A stretch of DNA of 64,000 nt. Source: Eukaryota sp. TZLM1-RC (taxonomy: Eukaryota > Metamonada: BaSk clade). The position numbers and the translations under genes were made by a program. Of the stretch, positions 53,160-62,658 are shown piece after piece. The notes under the pieces are model-generated. The model ran no database searches. It was given only the letters and a program-made list of their open reading frames with translations, and was not told the origin of the DNA. The DNA is taken from contig JAUPSS010000003.1 of assembly GCA_040285825.1 (NCBI GenBank), forward strand, positions 3,286,001-3,350,000. The letters run 5' to 3'. How positions within the stretch are numbered: the first letter of the stretch is position 1; every line of letters starts with the position of its first letter.

Positions 53160-56100
53160 CAACAACAAATATGAAATACACAATTAAAACTCCACATCCT
53201 CAAAACCTGCCTCCCCTACATCAAAACAATTAATCGCTAAAGATTCAGAATATTTCCCAAAAGAAGATAGTGAATCAGAAATTAGTGTTACCATTCCCTT
53301 AAAAATAGAAAATACAATCCTGTTTTGCCAGTAAACACGATTGAAAATTCTTCCAGTTCTTTCCTTTAGAACTACAACAAAATCCTCAAGGAAAGCCATA
53401 GCAGCCTTACCTAGAGATCCAAGCAATGAAAAAAAACAAATGGACAAAAATTATATTGGGCATGAGAATTTTCATTAACCGAGGAAATGGGTTTCGCATA
53501 TTTAGCAATTTTATATTTTTCGCCTGCAAGAAGAGGATTATTTACATAAGAGTTAATGAAATGTTCGTTAGAGGAATTACAAGGGTCAATAGACATGGCG
53601 TCCAAAATAGTAAAACTACCATTTAAACCAGGAACAACTGGATCACCTCTCGTCAGACCCATAGAAGCTCTGTTGTAACGCGTACTATCAATATTGGGAT
53701 CATCAAGAATTAATTTTGATAACAGCGGTTCTAAAAAGGAATCTACTCGATATGATTTGCACATTACATAAATTTGGTCCCTGACGTTATTATGCACTTT
53801 GCTTCTAAACGTAATGAAATGTTTACAGTTCAAAAGATGAGTAAACAAAAGAGGTTTACCACATTTACAAGTTAAATGGTTGGGCAAATTGTTTGGCCAC
53901 AGAAAACAACGAAAACGCATGTTTAGAAGCCATTCATTGTCTTTTAACAAAAGTCCATAAACAGAGGGAACTTGAGTTACTAAAGCAGCAGCTGAACTAT
54001 CACGAATATCCTTTGAAAAATTACCGAAAGCGGGATTTTTAGTTTTGGCCAAGCCAAGTCTTACTTCATAATCCAAGCCATCATATAATTCAACCAGATG
54101 GTGCTGAAGCTTTTTCAAGCAAAAACGTAAATTTGGAAGTGATCGGGTGGGAATTTCTTGAACATTTTGAGGAAAACACTGAATCCAGATATCACTAGGC
54201 AAATTATCTAATTCGATTTGAAGTTGATTCAAATAAAAATTTGATTCACCATTGATCAGATGAACATCAAAAGGGAACCTTTGGAAAAATTCAAAAACAA
54301 AATTTTTACCACCTCCCAAAAATGCTGCTTTACACAGAATCGAAGATTTGATGAATCCAATGCCACCCAAATCTGCTGAACAAAATACATGACTTTGAAT
54401 TAAAGATTCATTTACTTCTAATAAAAAAGAAAAAAATTTGACTCGAAGTTTGTTCTCGAAGATCTGCAAAAATTGAGAGATACCGAAGGGGGAGTTGATC
54501 TTAAAATATGAGTGAATTTTCCAGAATAACAAATTTGTAAAATAAAAAATTTGATGTGTTTCTCAATGTCACATTCAGCAATAAAACTAAGATCCTTGTC
54601 AAACTCCTCCAATAAATTGTTTAACTGGGAATAAATTTCATCCAAATTGCCAAGCCAACATCCAAGAAACTTAAAAGCTTGTTGGTCATAATTGATAAAA
54701 GGAATCTGAGCTCCACCAAACATCAAAGATTGTTTTTCTCTACCAATCAAGAGACCATTATTAATAGATTACCGCGGTTTTTCAATCGAATTAGAGAAGC
54801 TTTAGCTAGACAGCAAGCAAATCAAGATTTTGTAGAGGAAATCTTGGTTTAATGATAGTCGTCCCATTAGTTATGATTTAATTTAATCAAGTGTGCAAAT
54901 TCAATAAATTAAAAGCTGAAATCAAGAGACATTTAGATGGGTTCAAAGCTAATCCAATTTCTTTGTATTTCGCCGCAATGTTTTCAGAGACCCTAGAAAT
55001 GCTTTCAAAAGAACCAATAATAGAAATGTCATCCATATAGGCAACAATACGCAAATCAGGGAAATCTTGTTGTGTCATTTTAATAACATTATGAATAGCC
55101 AAACAAAACAGCAAAGGGCCAAGAGGATCACCTTGTTTTACACCAGAAGAAGATTCAAGGGTAAAGGAGTCAAAAATTAAGTCTGATTTTTTTCCATAAA
55201 ATAAATAAAAATATGCAGAAACTTCAGGAAAATCATGAAGAAGCACATCAAAAATACAATTACGTTTCACAGAATTGAAAGCATTTTTGAAATCCAAATT
55301 GAAAATATACTGATGTTGTTGACTATTGAAAAAAACATCTGAAGTCATTGAAGCAACAGAAGCACCTTCAACAGTTTTTATACCAAATTGGAAAGGCTTC
55401 AAATAGTCCCTTGCTTTAGTAGAAATTCTGTTAAAAATAAGCGAAGAAAGCAATCTGGTTAATGACTCTCCAATAGCAATTGGTCTAACTCCATCAGGTT
55501 TGTCACCTTTACCAGGTTTAACTAAAGCAACTAAACGGGCAGCAGTCAATTCAGGCGGAGGAACATAATTTAAACACATTAAATTTTGAAAATAGGAAGC
55601 AAGATCCTCAACAATTTCAGGAGCATTTTTACAGGCAGTTTTTAACAAAAATCAAAGGAACTGCCTGAAGGACCAGCAGCTTTTCCTTTTGTTAATTTAG
55701 CAACGGCATTCAATACTTCTTGAGCCTGAAATGGATTTTCGAGCCAATATTGACAAATAGAAGGCTTACTGGGGCAAAAATGTTCAGTTGGATGGAGGGA
55801 TTTCAATTTTTCAACAGTTTCGAGATTGGTATCAGCCAGTTTTCCCGAAAAAATATTTTTTAATCCGCTTCCAAATCTACCTCTCAAAAACAATTTTCTT
55901 GCTTGAAAAGATGAACTAGCTTTTCTCTGTTTTGGTTTGTAATTAATTTTCTTCTTATTCTTTTTGGCAAAGAATTTCCAAAATCTTGTTATGTTCCATT
56001 TGTTTAATTTCAATTGCGAAGAAAAAGAACGCATTTCCATTGACAAAGGAACAGAACTGGCAGGACTCACCTCTACAGGAATTTTAACAGATGTACGAAG

Positions 56101-56361
56101 AGAATCACTTGTTTGACAGTCAAAACAAAACAAGAGAGGGCGACCATTAGAAGAATTAGAGAGGAACTTTTTGCAAAAAGGACAACTATGTTTCAAGACA
56201 TTATCCGTAGGATCAGGAGCAACAGTTTTTGGTAAATGAGTTTGATCAATATTTAAATCATAATTAACATCATCAGCAGAAACATTGGGAACAGGAGGAA
56301 GATTCAGTTCGGATGGCGTTTGCAAACTATTAACAATAGAAATATTGGTTTTCAGTCTCAT
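53160..56361 (-). mobile_element. LINE-A copy 1: zinc ribbon, RT, CCHC, restriction-like endonuclease
   Basis: Single-ORF plan from the minus strand. The N-terminus (55642-56361) has a CPFCKKF...CFDC zinc ribbon and LTKGKAAGPSG at the RT start. RT (54887-55648) has VRPIAIGESLTRLLSSL, FNLDFKNAFN, VKQGDPLGPLLF and YMDD. Connection 54418-54750; C-terminus (53184-54532) has CKCGKPLLFTHLLNCK (CCHC), then RGDPVVPGLNGSFTILDA (PD...D core). RT before endonuclease, with no APE domain, is the R2/CRE-like plan. Breaks: frameshifts near 55645, 54475 and 53430 and a nested insertion at 54756-54919. Motifs are otherwise intact, so it is a fairly young but dead copy. Confidence 0.9.
54756..54919 (+). mobile_element. 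Nested LINE-C tail with 11-bp target duplication
   Basis: Inserted in the RT of LINE-A on the opposite strand. AATCAAGAGAC flanks it at 54745-54755 and 54920-54930. The insert encodes FNRIREALARQQANQDFVEE and has the LINE-C 3' UTR. Conceptual removal of insert and one repeat restores the LINE-A frame across the junction. It is the clearest evidence that LINE-C was active after LINE-A inserted. Confidence 0.9.
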
Positions 56362-56761
56362 TTTTTCGGTAATAATATCAGGACGTTTTCTAAATTTCTT
56401 GAGGTACCTTCATGAATTTTTAAAAAATCGAAAATCACAAATCGTTGAAAAAATTCCCACTTATTGAAGGATCATGTAAAAATTAAAATTGATTAAAAAT
56501 CAATATAAAAAACGAATATTCAAACGATGCCCTTATCAAAAATTCAATATCAACAAGCAAAGTTTGAAAAATAGATTTAAAAAATCTTATTGAAAACTGA
56601 TGGTAATGAGCTGCTTTTGACATTTAAAGGTAAAGATAATGATTCAGAAAACAAAATGAGCTGGACGAACCATCGAAAAAGAAAAGAAGAACAAAAAAAG
56701 AAATGAAAAGTGACCCTGATGCCAATAAAACCAGAGAAACACAGTTCACGGGTACTAAAAA

Positions 56762-57656
56762 ATGCCGCGTCAAAGACGTAGTTATCCAGTCCGAATAATT
56801 CCTGAAAGGCCCCTTATTGGCGTTGATCTGGGCCAATCTAGATTATGTGGTTATTTCTTAAATGATAATCAATGTGGAGTTATCCCTTTCCTGGCAGAAG
56901 ATACATGACAAAACCTTGATCCAGTAAGCACTCCCCCAACCAATATTCAGTTCAAAATTTCAACCAATATTTCAACCATTGGAATTTGCTCAGGAGGAAA
57001 GTGTATTTGGAAAGCAATCGCCAGAAATGGAAAATAATTAAATTTGATAACCGCAGACAAAAAGAGAGACGGTTTTGAGAGAATCTCAACAAATCTCAAA
57101 GACTAAACTGCTCATCCTGAAAAACTCTACCTTCTTGTGGGTTCTGCTAATTTCCCTTCTCATTGACGAAAAATCAATCGTGATGGATCAGTAAGGGTTT
57201 TTAGAAAATGGTTGTGTTATTGTTAGCAGAAGAATCTGCTAGGTATGGTTAAGTATAGTTTATAGTTATTAGTTCACTAGTGAGTGTATTTATCAAGGAA
57301 GAATTCTCTTCTTGCTTCTTCTTCTTTTTTCCCTCCTAGCTTCGTACCCCTTTCCCTTGAGATAAAAGCATACATCCAATGTTCAACCTCTCGAGATCAA
57401 GGGCACCTCCAACATTTTGAAAAGGACGTGACAGACTTGTCAACCAGTGAATTTAATACAAGCAAAGTATCCATGTGTTGCATGGCCGAGAATATTCAAG
57501 CAGGCTCATGGTAAATGCGTATTTGTACTGAGTGTCAAATAGTATATGACAGAGATTTTTCCGCTGCAAAAAATATTCAAATTAAGAAGAAAACGGAATT
57601 GTGGCCAGAAAAAAACATTTGCCCAGAAGCTCTGTTGAGGGGATGAATGAGGAACC
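56762..57656 (+). pseudogene. Fanzor-C / TnpB-like relic, probable intron
   Basis: Frame pieces: 56762-56908 with PLIGVDLGQSRLCGYF (RuvC-I-like); near 57130-57200 a broken VGSANFPSH then VFRKWL (a region between RuvC-I and II in some Fanzors); 57340-57514 with SEFNTSKVSMCCM (RuvC-II Glu and zinc cysteines); after TAA 57512-57514, in the same frame, MRICTECQIVYDRDFSAAKNIQ (zinc cysteines and RuvC-III Asp). A GTATGG...CCTCCTAG segment at 57243-57339 looks like an intron. Several stops make it non-functional. It is distinct from Fanzor-A and B in its DRD(F)SAA motif, closer to TnpB. Confidence 0.6.
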
Positions 57657-57659
57657 TGA

Positions 57660-58078
57660 GCAAACTAAAACTTTAATTTTTTTGAAAATCTTTTGAGACC
57701 GATGTACAAATACCTTAGTAGCATTTGGTAAATCCACTGAGATACATCAAGTCGCGAGGCTTTGTTCTGTGAAAGCAGTAGGTGTATTTAAGTGAGGTAG
57801 CCCATGGACGAAGATCATGATTGTCTTTGTCAAATGATGCTACATGTCTCTTACAGCCTGTGAGTAGACATTGAGAAAGTTGAAAACAGGAGTGAATTTC
57901 ACAGGGGAATGTGGAATTTCATATGTTAATTGATTTGTAGTTTGAATTCTTTTGTGGTTTTTGTCAACTTTTTGTTATCTCGATCAAATAATAACAATTT
58001 GTTTTAAATAAAATGTTTCAAACACTAATAAAAGTCTAATTTTACAGCAACTTTAATACAATGAAAACGCTGAAATTA
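57660..58078. other. Spacer between Fanzor-C and coiled-coil gene
   Basis: About 420 AT-rich bases, no supported feature; includes the coiled-coil gene's 3' UTR. Confidence 0.35.
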
Positions 58079-59719
58079 CTACCGTTTTTCTTTACTTCTA
58101 AGTAGCAATTCTTTAAGTTTCCTTCTATACTCCAAAGGAACCTCTACCAACTCGTCAATTTCCCCTTCTGAAAAATCAGCCAAATCAATATCGGAAGTAT
58201 CAACATCATCATTAAGGATTTCCTGATCGAATTCACCCAAGTCATCAAAGTTGTCAAGTTCAACATCTGATATCCCAGAAAGATCATCCTCAACAAATGA
58301 CAGATCATCACTATCAGACTCTTCAAGAATGCAATCATTTTGGACCTTTACCTGAGCCAAAGTTTTGCTTAATTCTTCAACAGTCTGATCTTCTGTCAAC
58401 TGCAAATCCTTTTTTCTTTTTTCCATTTGATCTTTCTTCTTCCGTTCTTCGTTCTGCCAATGTTCAAAATGACTTACTGTTTCACAAATTAGCCAAGAAA
58501 CCACAAACTGAACTTCCTCCTTAATCTTTAATTCTAATTCCCATTCAGACCTGAGTTTTTTCTTGAGTAATTCTTTCTCTTCATCAACTTTAGCCAATGC
58601 TTCCTGTTTTTCCCTTAATTGCTGGTTCAATAACTCAGCCCTTTCCCGTTCTTTTTCTCGCTGCTTTTTAATTTCGTCGAGTTGCTTTTCCCTTGTTGCC
58701 AAAGTAGTTTTAATTAACCTGACCTCAGTTTTTAACTTTTTCTCATGTATTGCCTTTTCATTACTGAGTTCCTTATAATCTTCTACTACTTGTTCCAATG
58801 AACTTTCAGCATTGCTTTTTTCCTTTTCCAGTAGTTTCAACTCTTCCACCACCCTCAAATGCTCATCCTGAAGTCTTAGTAAAATTTGGTGTTGCTGGTT
58901 GAATTTTGAAAGCTGGTCCTTAATAATCTCACGCTGTTCTCTCACGTCATCAACTGAACCCTCACTCTCCTCTTCATCCACAGCACTTTTCACAACCCCT
59001 TCCAGTTCCTCTATCTGTTCTACATGCTTCCTCTTCATCTCCTTGACTTCCCTGTTCAGTTCCTGATATTGTTTCTTTCCTTCTTCATCAAACGTCTGAG
59101 GACTCAGCTTGGACATCAGATCAACAAGGGATTGATCAACACCAAGAGACTCCAAAAGTGCCTCCTTTTGTTCTTCAACAGATTTGTATTCGGAAATCTT
59201 TTCATCTTGCTTCTTCTTGACCTCTTCCTCCACTTCCTGCATACGTTGTTGATGGACTTGTTTGATAAGGTCAATCTTGACATTTTCGAGATCCTTGTCT
59301 GCAACTTCAGATAGTTTGTTTCTTTCTTCACGGGTGGCATTGATGCCTTGGCGAAGATGGTTTAGTCTTTCTTGTTGTTCAGCCAGGGAACGTTGTTCAA
59401 TGTCTGAGAGTTTACGTAGGTGTTGTTCCCTGCGCTCCGTTTGGCGTGCAAGAGTTTCTTGTTCAATCATTGAATGTACACGATGAAACAAAGCAGCTCT
59501 ACGGAGGTCCATTTCAGCACGGAGACGTTCAGCAGCAAGGGAAGCTGATTGGCGAGAGTGTTGTGCAAGAGCAGAGTTGTAGTGCTGTTTGTTTTTGGCC
59601 TGAATATCGGAACGCCGAAGTTCCATTTCTATGGCTAGACGATCAGCAACAGCTTGAGCCATTTTGAGACGCTGTTGTGGTGGAGAAGTACGTAAAGAGT
59701 TAAGCGAAGGGGATGACAT
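58079..59719 (-). CDS. Long coiled-coil protein, 546 aa, unidentified
   Basis: ATG at 59719, uninterrupted. Residues 15-420 are almost wholly charged heptads (Lys/Glu/Gln/Leu-rich), with SWLICETVSHFEHWQNE at about 410 as the only aromatic patch. The last 100 residues are strongly acidic (DSDDLSFVEDD, then DVELDNFDDLGEFDQE), followed by a basic end (RRKLKELLLRSKEKR). This suggests a cytoskeletal, centrosomal or nuclear scaffold, but no family can be named. The flanks are long and gene-free. Confidence 0.8.
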   Translation of the reverse strand: MSSPSLNSLRTSPPQQRLKMAQAVADRLAIEMELRRSDIQAKNKQHYNSALAQHSRQSASLAAERLRAEMDLRRAALFHRVHSMIEQETLARQTERREQHLRKLSDIEQRSLAEQQERLNHLRQGINATREERNKLSEVADKDLENVKIDLIKQVHQQRMQEVEEEVKKKQDEKISEYKSVEEQKEALLESLGVDQSLVDLMSKLSPQTFDEEGKKQYQELNREVKEMKRKHVEQIEELEGVVKSAVDEEESEGSVDDVREQREIIKDQLSKFNQQHQILLRLQDEHLRVVEELKLLEKEKSNAESSLEQVVEDYKELSNEKAIHEKKLKTEVRLIKTTLATREKQLDEIKKQREKERERAELLNQQLREKQEALAKVDEEKELLKKKLRSEWELELKIKEEVQFVVSWLICETVSHFEHWQNEERKKKDQMEKRKKDLQLTEDQTVEELSKTLAQVKVQNDCILEESDSDDLSFVEDDLSGISDVELDNFDDLGEFDQEILNDDVDTSDIDLADFSEGEIDELVEVPLEYRRKLKELLLRSKEKR

Positions 59720-61195
59720 CGGCTAAAACAAAGCAGATTGAAGCAGGTTGAAGCAGATTGGTTTAGGTGAAGTGAAAGATTAATTTACTTTGAAGACAAA
59801 TAAACTTACTATAGATTGACACTCAAGCCCACAACTAATATGTTGGTGTCAAAGATAAATCGTATGCTCATCATTAGTATTGGAATAAGTCAATGCTAAT
59901 ACAATGCAGACCAATTTCATCATAATCTTGATAGAATCAAGAAAAATTGACTTTTAAGTTTCATACCAAATCGATTTATCATTTCAATTATGTTTCAAGA
60001 GTTCACTAATGATTAGCCCTATTTGCCATGAGGTTAGACTGAGGTAGATTTTGCAGGTTCGAAACACGGAATTTACTTAATGTTAATGTTTGAAATTGAG
60101 TTGACAAATGACTCAATTCAACCAATTTTACATGAAAAGCGACTTGCCCTGTGTTCTCGCACAAGTTTATCCTCTACACTCAGTTAAACTAAAGAGCACT
60201 CAACATCTTTGTGGACATCACTGCGAGGTTCCAACATATCATGACCTTTGACCCAAGCAATTCCTTGAAATGTGTTATGTATCAAATACTGATATAAAGT
60301 CAGACATAATGCATTTCTTTATAAGTTCTAATGGTATTTCATTAGAGAAAATTAAATTGTCATAGAGCAGAGATCCATGAACCAACTTAACTAAATTTAT
60401 TCCATAAGACATGACACTTTACAACTAATCTAACTATTTATCCTTTATTTGCATTTTTATTCCTTTTGACAGCCCCAAAGTCGAGTCATTTTACCTTACC
60501 AAATGAAAATAACGACCGACAGTTCAGATTAAGTCAACTCAAGTCATTCAACTACTTACTGGAAACAAAGTAGAAACAATTGAAAAGTTTAGGTCTTCGT
60601 CAAAGTTTTTGTTTCAAGAGGAGTTCCTGTTGTTTTGATTAAAAGTTTTTTGTACAAAAATGATAAGGATTCTGTCAAGTTTAATTGGGGTTTATCAATA
60701 ACAAGAAAATGCAAAACAGCCATTTGATTCAGGTAGGAATGCAAAAACTTATTTTGCAACACTGTTTCTAAACCACTTTAAAGATTGCATTAGGTTGCAA
60801 TTTTAAAATAAAAATTTGTTATTGAAATTAAATTTAAATTTGGAATAGTAAAATAGGACAAAGTAGATGCAATATCAAAAAATCAGTATTGGTTTTTCCC
60901 GGTATCTCGAGTTCAAACCAAGTTCTATTGTTGATGATCAAGTTAAAGAACTTATGCACACTGCTATCATAGCATCATGACAAAGAGAGTGTTTCCGTCA
61001 GTGTTCAGAATTAATTGTTTTTCAGTATAAAGACGTGCTGGTGTTCCATCAGTATTCGCTAGGCAACAAATTTTATGCTTATTCATGAAAAAATAACTGC
61101 TACTAAATACAAAATACAGCAAAACTAAAGATTTTCTCAATAGTCAGGGTCTAAGTATTCTCCCTGAATTAGATCTAGTAAAGGTGCACAGGACA
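59720..61195. other. Gene-free AT-rich region
   Basis: About 1.5 kb with no supported coding, RNA or repeat feature on either strand. It ends at the 8-bp target duplication of the hAT element. Confidence 0.45.
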
Positions 61196-61203
61196 ACTAA
61201 AAA

Positions 61204-62366
61204 CAGGGATGACTAAAGTGATCCAAAAAATGAAATTAAAGTACTTTATTTACTTTAAGCTTTACTTTAAACTTTAAGCTTTAAGCTCTAAAATTGGCTA
61301 AAGTGGTATAAAGTAGTGAACGCTTCTTTCTTTACTCTCCACCCCTTTCTCACTTCATTTTTCTTATATATTTTCTTTTGTTAATGACTTCACTCCCTTG
61401 TGAGGCTTGGACGAATGTCTGTCAAGTCAACGAAGTTGTTTCAAAGACTTGTGCGCGCTTTCAATGTCTATTATGCGATGAGGTCTATTCTGTCAACCGA
61501 TGGGCAATGGAAGGGCATTATGTACCTGATCTACTACCTAAAAGACAGGTACCGTTATGCAACCAAATAAGGTGTCCTGAGAGTAACAATGGTAAGAAGG
61601 TTGCAGACTTACGAGTGTATCTAGCTACACATTCTAGACAACGCAAAAGACGAGCTTCCAGTATCAATAGTCCAGCTCCTAGACAAGCACTTCCGTCCTT
61701 TTCAAGTCCTTCTCCACTTACTCCTTTTACACCACAGACTCCATCAACTCCTTCTACACCACAGAATCCATCAACTCCATCAACGATTCACAATTCCTTT
61801 TTTTCAGGCAGTCAACAACCAACTGTCCAAAGAACACTTCATCAACTCACTTTGAAGAAGACTCAAGAGCGGTTGAACACGAAGATGCTGGAAGACATGG
61901 CTGCAACGTACTGTTTTAGTGAAGGTCTCCCTCTAACGAAAGTTAGTAGTGGAACATTGCTACAAGACTTGATAGATAAATCAGTTGAGCATTTTAAGTT
62001 ATATGGACAAGTTTTTCAATTACCTTCTTACACCAAATTACAGTCATCTGTGGGACCACGAGTGGTCATTAGTGTAAAAGACGGAATTAAAAAGAGTGTT
62101 GGTGCTCATCCACCACATACTTAATTTTTCAATCAGTTTTTGATGAGTTTCTGAATAAATGTTAGGTTTTGTTATCTTATGGTGAATTGAAAAGTTACCT
62201 TACTTGAAGAGGATTTCGTAAATAGAATGTTCTCTATTAAAATGTACAACATGTTTGTCAAACCAAATAATGATGACTCTACTTTATCAAAAAAAGATTC
62301 TTTAAAGTAAAGTAAAGTAAAGTAAAGTAAAGTGCTTAAAGTACTTTACCACTTTAGTTATCCCTG
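61204..62366 (+). mobile_element. Non-autonomous hAT element, complete ends
   Basis: Terminal inverted repeats CAGGGATGACTAAAGTG (61204-61220) and its complement (62350-62366) match at 16 of 17 positions. The 8-bp target duplication ACTAAAAA (61196-61203 and 62367-62374) is perfect. CAGGG ends and 8-bp duplications are hallmarks of hAT transposons. Subterminal AAGTA/ACTTT repeats at 61240-61300 and 62300-62345, including about six tandem AAAGT units, are typical transposase-binding sites. The only ORF lacks the catalytic and dimerisation domains. Confidence 0.93.
61384..62124 (+). CDS. hAT N-terminal protein: BED-like finger without catalytic domain, 246 aa
   Basis: ATG at 61384. Residues 20-60 contain a CLLC...H...C arrangement resembling a BED-type DNA-binding finger; residues 80-100 are basic (RQRKRRAS). 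A TPSTPSTPQNPSTPS low-complexity linker follows. Residues 170-230 (ATYCFSEGLPLTKVSSGTL, then LPSYTKL) match the segment before the RNase-H core of hAT transposases. The catalytic DDE and C-terminal hAT dimerisation regions are absent. The frame is open. It may bind the element's own ends, compete with transposase, or simply be the remnant of an internal deletion. Confidence 0.75.
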   Translation: MTSLPCEAWTNVCQVNEVVSKTCARFQCLLCDEVYSVNRWAMEGHYVPDLLPKRQVPLCNQIRCPESNNGKKVADLRVYLATHSRQRKRRASSINSPAPRQALPSFSSPSPLTPFTPQTPSTPSTPQNPSTPSTIHNSFFSGSQQPTVQRTLHQLTLKKTQERLNTKMLEDMAATYCFSEGLPLTKVSSGTLLQDLIDKSVEHFKLYGQVFQLPSYTKLQSSVGPRVVISVKDGIKKSVGAHPPHT

Positions 62367-62571
62367 ACTAAAAACTTTCCCCTTCCTCCCACTGTGAGTA
62401 TTTGTCGGATGGAGTGCCAAGAATTTTCAGAAGAAATCGGATTTATGTAGGTGAGAACAAAAAAATATAAAGATAAATTTAGACAAGAAATTAATGAAAC
62501 TAAAAAATGTTTTATTGCTATATCAGATGTTATCCCTTCTGAGGAACACGTGTTAATTCAAAACGGTTTGA

Positions 62572-62657
62572 GTAATCTTCAACTTCCAAAAAACCTCATT
62601 CCCTCCACATCAGTGTTACGGGACATCTATTCCACTGTTATAGACAACATCTTTAAC
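62572..62657 (+). other. Diverged Fanzor-B-like 3' block abutting VPS11 start codon
   Basis: Plus strand aligns with the minus-strand block before the HD gene. Shared stretches are AATCTTC, the CC-CTC-ACATCAGTGT stretch, GGACA, and TGTTATAGACAACATCTTTAA, ending one to two bases before ATG 62659. About 41 of 52 bases match over the terminal part, counted by eye with one gap. No Fanzor catalytic motif is visible upstream to the hAT end at 62374; an open frame at 62451-62702 covers it. Confidence 0.55.
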
Positions 62658-62658
62658 C

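Noticed and set aside
56762-56908. HSP70 N-terminal fragment (GVDLG motif)
   Set aside because: The motif alone could be HSP70, but the same frame downstream gives TnpB-type zinc cysteines and DRDFSAAKN, so a Fanzor relic explains more. Not fully excluded.
60055-60080. Possible tRNA B-box (GGTTCGAAACAC)
   Set aside because: The 3' half of the box does not match and no A-box or arms are found nearby.
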